This document shows positions 1-6,960 of a stretch of DNA of 64,000 bases, piece by piece (the first letter of the stretch is position 1; every line of letters starts with the position of its first letter). The DNA comes from Rhodospirillales bacterium (lineage in GTDB: Bacteria > Pseudomonadota > Alphaproteobacteria > Rhodospirillales > Casp-alpha2). Position numbers and translations under genes: made by a program. The notes beneath the pieces were generated by a model. The model made no database searches. It saw nothing but the letters and a program-made list of their open reading frames with translations, and was not told the DNA's origin. The stretch lies in the NCBI GenBank assembly GCA_017644185.1, contig JAEPMA010000012.1:49397-113396 (forward strand). Reading direction: 5' to 3'.

Positions 1-125
1 GCGCCGCGGGTCTTGCTTTCCGGTTCGGGGAATAAACGCCCGCGGCTTTCCGCCGACCGGCTTGCGTACGGTTTGAGCGGCGGCCGTTCGGTCGACACCG
101 GTTCAAGTGGCTTGGTTTCATCCAT
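1..125 (-). CDS. dgt: dGTP triphosphohydrolase, N-terminal fragment
   Basis: Only the first 41 codons are in the window; the gene continues past base 1. Translation from the ATG at 125 gives a hydrophilic leader followed by LKPYASRSAESRGRLFPEPE, which matches the start of alphaproteobacterial deoxyguanosinetriphosphate triphosphohydrolase-like proteins just before their HD domain. The enzyme would hydrolyse dGTP to deoxyguanosine and triphosphate. Its position divergent from erpA and xth is a common alphaproteobacterial arrangement and supports the call. The catalytic HD residues are outside the window, so activity cannot be judged. Confidence 0.75.
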   Translation of the reverse strand, partial: MDETKPLEPVSTERPPLKPYASRSAESRGRLFPEPESKTRG

Positions 126-169
126 GCCCGGAGGGTAGCGCAGTGCCCAATTCACGGCAACGCAAGATG

Positions 170-276
170 CCCCCTCACCTGTCCTCTCCCCCACGTTGTG
201 GGGAAGAGGGACCCTGACGCAATGCCGCAGCTCGCCCCTCTCCCCCTTTCAAAGGGGGAGAGGCTGGGTGAGGGGG
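170..276. repeat. Family A palindromic intergenic repeat, copy 1
   Basis: This fills most of the 226-base gap between dgt and erpA. It has two hairpins, one built on CCTCTCCCCCAC with a GGGGAAGAGGG partner and one on CCCCTCTCCCCC with GGGGGAGAGG, ending in TGGGTGAGGGGG. Similar blocks recur at 1540, 4027, 5323 and 6785. No coding potential is seen. It looks like a REP/MITE-type element. Confidence 0.8.
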
Positions 277-298
277 CTCTTGTCGACAGATGCTGCGA

Positions 299-326
299 TT
301 GACAGCGGAATGCGCTAAACTACATA
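299..326 (+). promoter_or_regulatory. Candidate sigma-70 promoter of erpA
   Basis: A consensus -35 hexamer TTGACA (299-304) is followed after 16 bases by TACATA (321-326), 25 bases before the erpA start codon. The -35 is perfect but the -10 is only a partial match, so the exact -10 is uncertain. Confidence 0.45.
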
Positions 327-351
327 TAAGGCAGGTTTAAAGGAGACTTTG

Positions 352-702
352 ATGACCGATGGCACGCAAACCACCGAAGGTCTGAATGTCAGCGACAGCT
401 GCGCGGCGCGCATCGCCAAGCTGCGCGAAATTCAGGACAACGCCGGCCTGATGCTGCGTATCACGGTCAATGGCGGCGGTTGCTCCGGCTTCCAGTATGC
501 CTTCGACCTCGACGACAAGGTGGGCGACGACGACATCACGTTCGAGCATAACGGCGTTCAGGTCGTGACCGACGAGGTGTCGCTCGGCTTCCTGAGCGGC
601 TGCACGGTCGACTTCAAGGACGAACTCGGCGCGGCCTTCTTCTCGGTCGACAATCCGAACGCCACGTCGAGCTGCGGCTGCGGCACTTCGTTCTCCGTCT
701 GA
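352..702 (+). CDS. erpA: Iron-sulfur cluster insertion protein ErpA (A-type carrier)
   Basis: A-type Fe-S carrier of 116 residues that would receive a cluster from the assembly scaffold and pass it to apoproteins in the cytoplasm. The three conserved cluster-binding cysteines are present: C44 in GGGCSGFQY and C108/C110 in the C-terminal SSCGCGTSF. Length is normal for the HesB/IscA/ErpA family. The start is the ATG at 352, six bases after an AGGAG Shine-Dalgarno; an overlapping TTG at 349 is possible but too close to it. It lies 16 bases upstream of xth in the same direction, so the two are probably co-transcribed. No isc/suf genes are nearby, which fits ErpA better than IscA. Confidence 0.88.
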   Translation: MTDGTQTTEGLNVSDSCAARIAKLREIQDNAGLMLRITVNGGGCSGFQYAFDLDDKVGDDDITFEHNGVQVVTDEVSLGFLSGCTVDFKDELGAAFFSVDNPNATSSCGCGTSFSV

Positions 703-718
703 CGGCCGTCTTACGCTT

Positions 719-1531
719 ATGACGACAATCGCCACCTGGAACGTCAATTCCATCAAGGCGCGCCTGCCGCGCGTCACCGAGTGGCTTAAGGAGTTCCAGC
801 CCGACGTCGCGCTTCTGCAGGAGCTGAAGACGATGGACGATGCGTTCCCGCGCCTCGAGATCGAGGAATGCGGCTATCACGTCGAGACCGTCGGCCAAAA
901 AACCTACAACGGCGTCGCCATCCTCTCGAAACAGCCGATCGAGGTCATCCACCGCGCCCTTCCCGGCGATAAATCGGACGAGCAGGCGCGTTATCTTGAG
1001 GCCGACACCTGCGGCTTCCGCGTCGCAACGATCTATCTGCCGAACGGCAACCCGACCCGCACCGACGACGGCACGGACCACGAGAAATTCACCTATAAAT
1101 TGGGCTGGATGGACCGCCTGATCAAACACGCGCGCGCGTTGCTCGATCAGCAGATTCCGGTCGTTCTGGGCGGGGATTACAACATCTGCCCGACCGACAT
1201 CGACGTCTACGATCCGGAAGCCTTCTCCGACGACGCCTTGTGCCGCCCGGAAAGCCGTGGACGGTTCCGCACCATCGTCAACATGGGCTACACCGAAGCC
1301 TGGCGCACCCTGAACCCGGACCTGCACGCCTATTCCTACTGGGATTACCAGCGCGGCGCGTGGCAGAAGGACAACGGCCTGCGCATCGATCATCTTCTTT
1401 TATCGCCCGAAGCCGCCGACCTCATCGAAGAGGTCGGTATCGACAAGACACCGCGCGCGAAAGAAAAAGCCTCCGACCACACCCCCGTCTGGGGCCGGTT
1501 CATGGATGCCGCCCAAGAAAAAGCAGCTTAG
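719..1531 (+). CDS. xth: Exodeoxyribonuclease III (AP endonuclease)
   Basis: 270-residue member of the endonuclease/exonuclease/phosphatase fold. It would cleave abasic sites and remove 3' blocking groups in base-excision repair. Visible family motifs are ATWNVNSIKARLP at the N-terminus, LLQELK with the metal-binding Glu, VLGGDYNICP in the middle with the catalytic Asp and Asn, and KASDHTPVWG near the end with the catalytic Asp-His pair. Length is that of ExoIII. It follows erpA by 16 bases, and a family A repeat starts nine bases after the stop. Confidence 0.92.
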   Translation: MTTIATWNVNSIKARLPRVTEWLKEFQPDVALLQELKTMDDAFPRLEIEECGYHVETVGQKTYNGVAILSKQPIEVIHRALPGDKSDEQARYLEADTCGFRVATIYLPNGNPTRTDDGTDHEKFTYKLGWMDRLIKHARALLDQQIPVVLGGDYNICPTDIDVYDPEAFSDDALCRPESRGRFRTIVNMGYTEAWRTLNPDLHAYSYWDYQRGAWQKDNGLRIDHLLLSPEAADLIEEVGIDKTPRAKEKASDHTPVWGRFMDAAQEKAA

Positions 1532-1539
1532 CATTCCTT

Positions 1540-1676
1540 CCCCTCTCCCCCTTGGGGGAGAGGTTGGGTGAGGGGGTAAGCACGTTCATACGGCCACGAT
1601 GCCCGAACCTTCATACAGGATTTCCCCCTCACCTGTCCTCTCCCCCACTTCGTGAGGGAGAGGGACCCTGACGCGA
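1540..1676. repeat. Family A palindromic intergenic repeat, copy 2
   Basis: Two-hairpin element: CCCTCTCCCCCTT with GGGGGAGAGG, a spacer including GTTCATACGGCCACGATGCC, then CCCCTCACCTGTCCTCTCCC with GAGGGAGAGGGACCCTGACG. The same order and spacer recur at 5323 and 6785. It could act as a Rho-sensitive end for xth because the first hairpin is strong, although no U-run follows. Confidence 0.8.
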
Positions 1677-1716
1677 TAGCGCGCCCCATTCCACCATTTG
1701 GCCAAGCGGCATAATG

Positions 1717-1762
1717 GGTCCCGGGTCTCGGTGCAAATGCGCCTCGCCCGGGATGACGGGTA
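1717..1762. repeat. Family C repeat (CCCGGG-bounded), copy 1
   Basis: Short imperfect palindrome running from GGTCCCGGGTCTCGG to CTCGCCCGGGATGACGGG. Copies recur at 5481 and in altered form at 17058. It lies between xth and the convergent secreted-protein gene. Confidence 0.65.
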
Positions 1763-1767
1763 TTAAG

Positions 1768-2112
1768 TCACTTCCCGCACGTCGACAGATAAACATTCCC
1801 GAAGGCGAAAGCGATGCCCGCTGGTGCGCCGGGTTTGGCGATGTCCGATAGATCGTAGATCAGGATCGCCTGCTCGGGCTTGGCCGGGTCTTCCGGCTGA
1901 TACATCCGCGTCATGATGCCCGTCCCCGCCCCCATCGACGTCGGATAACGCGTCTGCTCGCCCAGGCGTTCCGTCACCAGCGTGCCGTCATCCTCGAACC
2001 ATAACCTGCTGTTCGGGTCAGCTTCGTTGACAAAGACACACTCGGGTTCACCCGCCTGTCCCGCGCCCGGCCAGAGCGCCGCGGCGATGGCGAGCGCGAC
2101 CAGTCCCTTCAT
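1768..2112 (-). CDS. Small secreted protein of unknown function
   Basis: 114 residues from the ATG at 2112. The first ~21 residues (MKGLVALAIAAALWPGAGQA) form a signal peptide with an AxA-like cleavage site, so export to the periplasm is likely. The mature part has only two cysteines, near its start (PECVF) and end (STCGK), probably disulfide-bonded, and an acidic Tyr/Pro-rich body. I recognise no family. The start codon overlaps the stop of the upstream 597-residue secreted protein by one base (TGATG), so the pair is translationally coupled and may act together. A longer reading upstream of 2112 lacks a signal peptide and was not chosen. Confidence 0.6.
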   Translation of the reverse strand: MKGLVALAIAAALWPGAGQAGEPECVFVNEADPNSRLWFEDDGTLVTERLGEQTRYPTSMGAGTGIMTRMYQPEDPAKPEQAILIYDLSDIAKPGAPAGIAFAFGNVYLSTCGK

Positions 2113-3905
2113 CAATTGCACGGCTGCGAGGCCTGAGGTGTTTTTGGATGCGGGCAGACTTCGGCCGCGACCAGCAATTCGCAACGGAATTCGGCGCCCG
2201 CCGATTGCTCCGCCAGTTGCTTGAACAGCGGCAGGTTGCCCATTTCGCCGATCACCAGCGGCCCGCCGCCGATCGGGTGCGACCGCTTGCGGATATCACG
2301 GTCATAAAACGCGACACCCTCGAAATAGCCGCCCAGATTGCTGATCACCTCGAACACCGGCATGGACGCATCGAAGATATCGATGTTTCGTGGATCGTCC
2401 TTCACGGCGTTCTTGATGTTGTCTTTTTGCACGCCGGGGATGACCGCGAAGCGCACGCCCTCGACATTGCCCGGCGCCCGGTCACGTGCCGAGGTGCAAC
2501 CGAGGATCCCACTGGATGCCAACGGCGCACTTGCCCCGAAGCCGCATTTTCCGTTCGCCAGATTGTCCGCCATTTTGGAGCGTGCGCGCGTCGTATGCCG
2601 GAACGCGTCGATGAAAGTGTCAGTATCGATGGTCATGCTGACCGCGCGGTTCCCCTGAAGCGACAACTCGATGGCGATCTCGTGGCCCGCGCGCAGTTTT
2701 TCGATCATCCAGTGCCCGGGCAGATCGAAACCGATCGAACTGCCGCCGGTGAAGAATTCGAATACGTGCGACTTGCCGCTGACCGTCGTCGTCTCGCCCC
2801 CTGCAGCCAGTATCAACTCGCCGTCGATGTACTTGTGCTTTGTGTACTCACCCTCAAGGCGGTCATAAACAACCTCACCGTTCTTTTCGACGTTGAAGAT
2901 ATCGATCTCGACTTCCTTGGCGCCGGAGTCCGGATACTCGGTGAAACCAAGTTCGATGCCGTTCGCCTCGAATCCGTTATGCGTCTGGAATGTCTCGCGC
3001 GCGTCCATGGACATCACGCTCACCCGGTCGAACCCGGCCGAGACCTTCCATCCGCCACCTTCCCCGTAAAATTCACAAAGCGGGCCGCTCGCCTCACTGA
3101 TCGGCGGCAAGTTCCCCGGCGACGTCACAGGGGCGGCCACAGGTGCGGCGGCGGGTGCCGGGGCCGGTGCGGGCGCAACACTGGCGAGCGGCGCGGGCGG
3201 CGCCACATTCAGGTGGTGCCCCAGCTTTGCCAGTTCATTGTCCCGGTCCCAGTTCCCGTAGCGCAGCATACCGCCGCCGAAGACCGCGCAATCGGCAAGC
3301 CCGTTATTCACGGCGCCGAAGATGCTATCGGGCGCCACCTCGAGCACGTCGCCGTTGAACTGCTTGACCCAACCGAGCGTCGGCCCCGCCGTCTGCCAGT
3401 CCATGACGGCGACCTTCACCCCACCCAACTGGTGCGCGCCGGAAATCGTCTTGTCCTTGCAGATGACCTGAACCGATGCACAATCGAAGCACTGTTTGAC
3501 GACGAACTCGCTGTAAGGCGGTGCGCTGCGGGGAAAACCGACCATCGCGATTTCGCCGTCGGTAAGGGACTTGTGGGCGGCCTCCATCTCGGCCGTCGTC
3601 GGCGGTGTCGCCGGGCGCGACGTTGCCGGGGCCGGCGCCGGGGCAGGTTCGGGCGCCTTGCGGACAACCGGCGCAGGTGCCGCAGCATTACCGCACGATC
3701 CGCCCAGCTTTTTCACCCGCAGGCTGGCCAGGGCCTTGAACTTACCGTTCGGGAACGCGTCCAGATAGGCGCAGAATTCAGCCGGATCCTCGCTGGCGGA
3801 TATGGACTGCCAGAATATCGCTTCGTCGCTTTGCGCGACGGCATATGTCGTGGAACTGAGGGAAATGAGAACGGCAAAAACGGAACCAACGAAAAGGCGC
3901 AACAT
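2112..3905 (-). CDS. Large exported protein with a caspase-associated N-terminal motif, function unknown
   Basis: 597 residues. A signal peptide covers residues 1-25. Residues 31-66 (FWQSI ... AYLDAFPNGKF ... SLRVKKL) match the short motif that usually follows a caspase-like peptidase domain in bacterial proteins, but no caspase domain is present. Two Pro/Ala-rich linkers (about 73-103 and 234-266) separate a Cys-containing segment (106-230, with QCFDCASVQVIC), a beta-rich segment (275-450) and a C-terminal Cys-containing segment. No catalytic motif was recognised. It is the first gene of a two-gene unit with the small secreted protein downstream. Probably a periplasmic or surface multi-domain protein; I cannot assign a role. 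Confidence 0.6.
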   Translation of the reverse strand: MLRLFVGSVFAVLISLSSTTYAVAQSDEAIFWQSISASEDPAEFCAYLDAFPNGKFKALASLRVKKLGGSCGNAAAPAPVVRKAPEPAPAPAPATSRPATPPTTAEMEAAHKSLTDGEIAMVGFPRSAPPYSEFVVKQCFDCASVQVICKDKTISGAHQLGGVKVAVMDWQTAGPTLGWVKQFNGDVLEVAPDSIFGAVNNGLADCAVFGGGMLRYGNWDRDNELAKLGHHLNVAPPAPLASVAPAPAPAPAAAPVAAPVTSPGNLPPISEASGPLCEFYGEGGGWKVSAGFDRVSVMSMDARETFQTHNGFEANGIELGFTEYPDSGAKEVEIDIFNVEKNGEVVYDRLEGEYTKHKYIDGELILAAGGETTTVSGKSHVFEFFTGGSSIGFDLPGHWMIEKLRAGHEIAIELSLQGNRAVSMTIDTDTFIDAFRHTTRARSKMADNLANGKCGFGASAPLASSGILGCTSARDRAPGNVEGVRFAVIPGVQKDNIKNAVKDDPRNIDIFDASMPVFEVISNLGGYFEGVAFYDRDIRKRSHPIGGGPLVIGEMGNLPLFKQLAEQSAGAEFRCELLVAAEVCPHPKTPQASQPCN

Positions 3906-4125
3906 GAAACGATCCCCGTCGTGTTATCGAGAACCGTCTTGTTGTCGCGGCTTACCGATATTTTCGGCGGGTTTTACATAGCGAGTCAATTAACGGGGTA
4001 ATTCTGCGCAAGCTGGGGAACAATCTTCCCCTCTCCCCCACTTCGTGAGGGAGAGGGACCCAGTCGCAATAACGCGTGCCTACACATCACATTTGCCGGA
4101 CGGTCGTCGGCCTTCCTGACACCAT
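3906..4125. other. Intergenic region upstream of the secreted-protein pair
   Basis: This 220-base gap carries the presumed promoter region of the 597-residue protein, with an AT-rich stretch around 3955-4000, and a half-length family A repeat at 4027-4060. No open reading frame or RNA gene is evident. Confidence 0.5.
4027..4060. repeat. Family A repeat, half copy
   Basis: A single CCCCTCTCCCCCAC / GAGGGAGAGGG hairpin followed by GACCCAG, matching the second half of the full elements at 1540 and 5323. Confidence 0.7.
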
Positions 4126-4590
4126 TCACCCCGCCGACGGCGGATGCGCCATCGGTGCGGCGGCGTCGTGCGCGTCGGTTTCACACAAACTGTGATCGCT
4201 TAACACCTCGATCACCCGGCAATCCTTGACCTTGCCGCCCTTGCACTGCTCGATCATGTGTTCAAGCTCGCCACGCAACGCGATAAGGCTTTGGATGCGC
4301 CGGTTGACCTCGCCCAACTGCGCCTTGGCAATACCATCTGCGGCGGCGCAGGACTGGTCCGGGTGGTCGGACAGGCTGATCAGATCGCGGATTGCCTGCA
4401 GCGGGAAGCCGAGTTCCCTGGCATGGCGGATGAATGTCAGGCGATGCACAGCGCTTTCGTCATAGATGCGCTGGTTCCCGGACGTACGCGGCGGCGCCGG
4501 AATCATGCCGATCTGCTCGTAATACCGCACCGTCTGGACCTTACAGCCCGCCGCCTCGGCAACGCGGCCGATCGTCAAATCGGCACTCAT
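4126..4590 (-). CDS. MerR-family heavy-metal-responsive regulator (CadR/PbrR-like)
   Basis: 154 residues. The N-terminal winged helix reads LTIGRVAEAAGCKVQTVRYY and is followed by the GNQRIYDE and FIRHARELGF motifs of metal-sensing MerR proteins. Three cysteines sit at C81, C116 and C124, the spacing seen in PbrR/CadR sensors of Pb(II)/Cd(II), and the C-terminus is His/Cys-containing. The ATG at 4590 is chosen because AAGGGG lies seven bases upstream; a GTG at 4599 overlaps that Shine-Dalgarno. It is divergent from a cation diffusion facilitator across an 85-base gap that holds a MerR-type promoter, so metal-induced control of the transporter and of itself is likely. Metal specificity is inferred, not shown. 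Confidence 0.87.
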   Translation of the reverse strand: MSADLTIGRVAEAAGCKVQTVRYYEQIGMIPAPPRTSGNQRIYDESAVHRLTFIRHARELGFPLQAIRDLISLSDHPDQSCAAADGIAKAQLGEVNRRIQSLIALRGELEHMIEQCKGGKVKDCRVIEVLSDHSLCETDAHDAAAPMAHPPSAG

Positions 4591-4602
4591 TGAAATCACC
4601 CC

Positions 4603-4633
4603 TTGAACCTATAGTTACTGTAGCTCTTATGTT
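4603..4633 (+). promoter_or_regulatory. MerR-type promoter/operator with 19-base spacer
   Basis: A -35 element TTGAAC (4603-4608) and a -10-like TATGTT (4628-4633) are separated by 19 bases, the elongated spacing that MerR activators untwist. The spacer holds a dyad, ACCTATAG then CTGTAGCT (roughly 4607-4625), very like known cadR/pbrR operators. It faces the efflux gene at 4676 and would also cover the regulator's own promoter. Confidence 0.75.
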
Positions 4634-4675
4634 TATAGGAGTTAGAACACAGATTTACGAGGTCAACCCCACGCC

Positions 4676-5320
4676 ATGAGCGGATGCTGCCACGATCACG
4701 ATGTCGCCTTTGACGGCATGTCGACCGGATTCAAGCGCGCATTATGGATCGTCATCGCCATCAATGCGTCGATGTTCTTCGTCGAGATGGCCGCCGGTGC
4801 CATGGCGGGCTCGCAAGCGCTTCAGGCCGACGCCCTCGATTTCCTGGGTGACAGCATGACCTATGCCATCAGCCTGATGGTCCTCGGCATGTCGTTGCGG
4901 GTGCGTGCGACCGCAGCCCTTGTTAAAGGGATCAGCCTCGCCGTCATGGGGCTTTGGGTGTTCGGGATGACCGCGTACCAGGTGCTTGTTCTGGGTGTCC
5001 CCAACGCACCCATTATGGGCGGAATCGGTTTGATGGCGCTTGCCGCCAATCTTGCCAGCGTATTGGTGTTGATGCGCTACAAGGACGGTGATGCGAACGT
5101 CAGGTCCGTCTGGCTCTGCAGCCGCAATGACGCCATCGGGAACGTCGCCGTTCTTTTCGCCGCGGGCGGGGTCTGGCTGACCGGCACCGCGTGGCCCGAC
5201 CTTTTCGTCGCCGCGTTGATGGCGGGCCTGTTCCTGTGGTCGTCGTTCCAGATCATCCGCCAGGCGCTGGATGAGCGTCGTCATGTGCACGACCACGATC
5301 AAACCGCGGCGGCGGAATAA
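4676..5320 (+). CDS. Cation diffusion facilitator family metal efflux protein
   Basis: 214 residues with about six membrane helices and His/Cys-rich ends (MSGCCHDHD at the start, HVHDHD at the end). The first transport-site helix reads ADALDFLGDS, giving D55 and D59 four apart; the second reads CSRNDAIGN, giving C148 and D152 where most family members have His and Asp. A Cys in this position suggests a soft-metal site, fitting the Cd/Pb-type MerR gene next door. It would export divalent metal in exchange for protons at the inner membrane. The protein lacks the long cytoplasmic C-terminal domain of YiiP-like members. A truncated copy of its 3' end lies at 6597-6782. Confidence 0.82.
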   Translation: MSGCCHDHDVAFDGMSTGFKRALWIVIAINASMFFVEMAAGAMAGSQALQADALDFLGDSMTYAISLMVLGMSLRVRATAALVKGISLAVMGLWVFGMTAYQVLVLGVPNAPIMGGIGLMALAANLASVLVLMRYKDGDANVRSVWLCSRNDAIGNVAVLFAAGGVWLTGTAWPDLFVAALMAGLFLWSSFQIIRQALDERRHVHDHDQTAAAE

Positions 5321-5322
5321 CC

Positions 5323-5465
5323 GCCCCTCTCCCCCTTCAGGGGGAGAGGCTGGGTGAGGGGGTAAGCAACTTGATACGCCCCCGATGCCCGAACCGTTTT
5401 AACAGGACTTCCCCCTCACCTGTCCTCTCCCCCACGTCGTGAGGGAGAGGGACCCTGACGCTATA
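5323..5465. repeat. Family A palindromic intergenic repeat, copy 4
   Basis: Full two-hairpin element starting three bases after the efflux gene stop: CCCCTCTCCCCCTT / AGGGGGAGAGG, a spacer containing TTGATACGCCCCCGATGCCC, then CCTGTCCTCTCCCCCAC / GAGGGAGAGGGACC. It is part of the segment duplicated at 6597-6957. Confidence 0.8.
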
Positions 5466-5480
5466 GGACTTTTCTTCCAT

Positions 5481-5523
5481 TTCCCGGGTCTCGGCGCACA
5501 TGCGCCTCGCCCGGGATGACGAT
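5481..5523. repeat. Family C repeat, copy 2
   Basis: TCCCGGGTCTCGGCGC through CTCGCCCGGGATGACG, nearly identical to the copy at 1717. The rest of the 325-base gap between the efflux gene and the SDR shows no gene. Confidence 0.65.
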
Positions 5524-5645
5524 ATTCTACAAGCTTCGATAGACACGGATACACCTCGGCACCCCGGCGCACACTGCCCTAATTCTTCATTTCCTATCGT
5601 AACCGCAGGACCAGTTCAGCGGGGGACGATCAGACCTCCCCAAAA

Positions 5646-6389
5646 TCAGTTTACGACGCCGCCGTTAATCTGCAGCAACTGGCCGTTGATGAAACCGCCC
5701 CTGTCCGAGCAGAGCAGCCCTACCGCAGCGGCGATATCGTCGGCGAGACCAAGGCGCCCAGCAGGATTCTGCTTGAGAAGTTTCTGAAACCGTTCCGACT
5801 GAGAAATGTCTTCTTCCTCGTCGGGAAATGTCCCTGGCGAGATCGTGTTGGCCGTGATTCCCCCCGGGCCAAACTCGTGAGACAGGGCTTTCGCAAGTCC
5901 CCATGCGGCGTGTTTGGACATGGTCACGTGCGGGCGCCCGCCGGTTCCCTGCTGGGCATTCATGCCGGTGAAGTTGATGATCCGCCCCCAGCCGTTCTCG
6001 ACCATGCCGGGCAAAAACGCACGCGCCAACCAGACGGCAGCATAGCAGTTGACGTTCATGACCGTTTCCAGGTCCTCGTCGGTCATATTCAGAAATTCAG
6101 TTCCTGGACGGATCGCGGCATTGTTTATCAGCACGTCGATACGTCCGAACGCCCCGAGTGCGGTCTCTGCCATATAATCGACATCCGACTTGCGGCCGAC
6201 ATCACCCATGGCGATGATTGCTTCGACGCCGAGCGCGCGCACCTCATCGGCGACACGCTCGCAATCGTCCCTGTTGCGCGAACCGTTGACCACGATGTTG
6301 AATCCCGCAGCGGCAAGTTCCTTGGCACACGCCCGCCCCATGTTTCGACCCGAACCGCTAATGAACGCCGCACGTTTGACTGTTGTCAT
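5646..6389 (-). CDS. Short-chain dehydrogenase/reductase with altered catalytic residues
   Basis: 247 residues from the ATG at 6389, which has a strong GGAGG a few bases upstream. The Rossmann cofactor motif is SGSGRNMG, followed by INNAA in place of NNAG, and the C-terminus ends LQINGGVVN as in FabG-like proteins. The active-site loop reads GRPHVTMSKHAAW: the Lys is kept but the Tyr four residues before it is Val, and the usual Ser of the NISS motif is replaced in INFTGMNAQQG. It may be a divergent SDR using another residue or a non-catalytic homologue. It is the only gene between the efflux gene and a truncated copy of that gene's 3' end, so the segment may have been inserted there. Confidence 0.75.
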   Translation of the reverse strand: MTTVKRAAFISGSGRNMGRACAKELAAAGFNIVVNGSRNRDDCERVADEVRALGVEAIIAMGDVGRKSDVDYMAETALGAFGRIDVLINNAAIRPGTEFLNMTDEDLETVMNVNCYAAVWLARAFLPGMVENGWGRIINFTGMNAQQGTGGRPHVTMSKHAAWGLAKALSHEFGPGGITANTISPGTFPDEEEDISQSERFQKLLKQNPAGRLGLADDIAAAVGLLCSDRGGFINGQLLQINGGVVN

Positions 6390-6511
6390 GAATTTCCTCC
6401 GATCTTTTACGGGGGCGCCCCCGATTAATTTGATTGCAAAGCAGCAGCCCCGGTTATTCAAGGCAGAGTTGGAGAGGCCCGTCGGTATTTGCGTCCCCCG
6501 CAAGGAATCAA

Positions 6512-6543
6512 AGCCCCTTAACCCATAGAGTTAAGAGGCTTTT
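6512..6543 (+). terminator. Terminator-like hairpin upstream of the SDR
   Basis: Arms AGCCCCTTAAC (6512-6522) and GTTAAGAGGCT (6530-6540) pair with one mismatch around a 7-base loop, followed by TTT. No plus-strand gene precedes it within the segment, so it may be a leftover from the source of the SDR segment. On the minus strand it would shield the SDR from upstream transcription. Confidence 0.55.
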
Positions 6544-6596
6544 GCGTGTCGCTCATAATCTGAAATCTAATCCGGTTTCTGCTAGAAGCGGCCGTT

Positions 6597-6782
6597 GGCG
6601 CCATCGGCAACGTCGCCGTTATGTTCGCCGCGGGCGGGGTCTGGTGGACCGGCACCGCGTGGCCCGACCTTTTCGTCGCCGCCTTGATGGCGGGTCTGTT
6701 CCTGTGGTCGTCGTTCCAGATCATCCGTCAGGCGCTGGATGAACGGCGTCATGTTGGCGAACAATCGGTGGCGGCAAAGTAA
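6597..6782 (+). pseudogene. Truncated copy of the CDF efflux gene (3' end only)
   Basis: Reading from 6597 gives GAIGNVAVMFAAGG and continues to ALDERRHV and a stop at 6780-6782. This matches the last third of the efflux protein at 4676-5320 at nearly every position until the final ten or so residues. No start codon, promoter or first two-thirds is present, so it is a gene remnant. Similarity continues into the flanking family A repeat (6785 against 5323). The homology begins abruptly next to the SDR-bearing segment, which points to a tandem duplication later interrupted or replaced on its 5' side. Confidence 0.85.
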
Positions 6783-6784
6783 TT

Positions 6785-6957
6785 ACCCCTCTCCCCCTCA
6801 GGGGGAGAGGTTGGGTGAGGGGGTAAGCAAGTTCATACGCCCCCGATGCCCGAGCCATTTTAACAGGATTGCCCCCTCACCTGTCCTCTCCCCCACTTTC
6901 ATTTTGGCTCGCGCCAAATGAATTGGCGACGTGGAGAGGGACCCTGCCGCAACATCA
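6785..6957. repeat. Family A palindromic repeat, copy 5, with a nested insertion
   Basis: Same two-hairpin layout as the copy at 5323. The second hairpin is interrupted at about 6898-6922 by a small near-perfect palindrome with arms TTCATTTTGGC and GCCAAATGAA, so a second mini-element seems to have landed in the loop. Confidence 0.75.
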
Positions 6958-6960
6958 CCC

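Noticed and set aside
2148..4001. A 617-codon open frame on the plus strand opposite the exported protein.
   Set aside because: It is antisense to a gene with a signal peptide and plausible domains, and its translation is Arg/His-rich without recognisable motifs, as expected for a shadow frame in GC-rich DNA.
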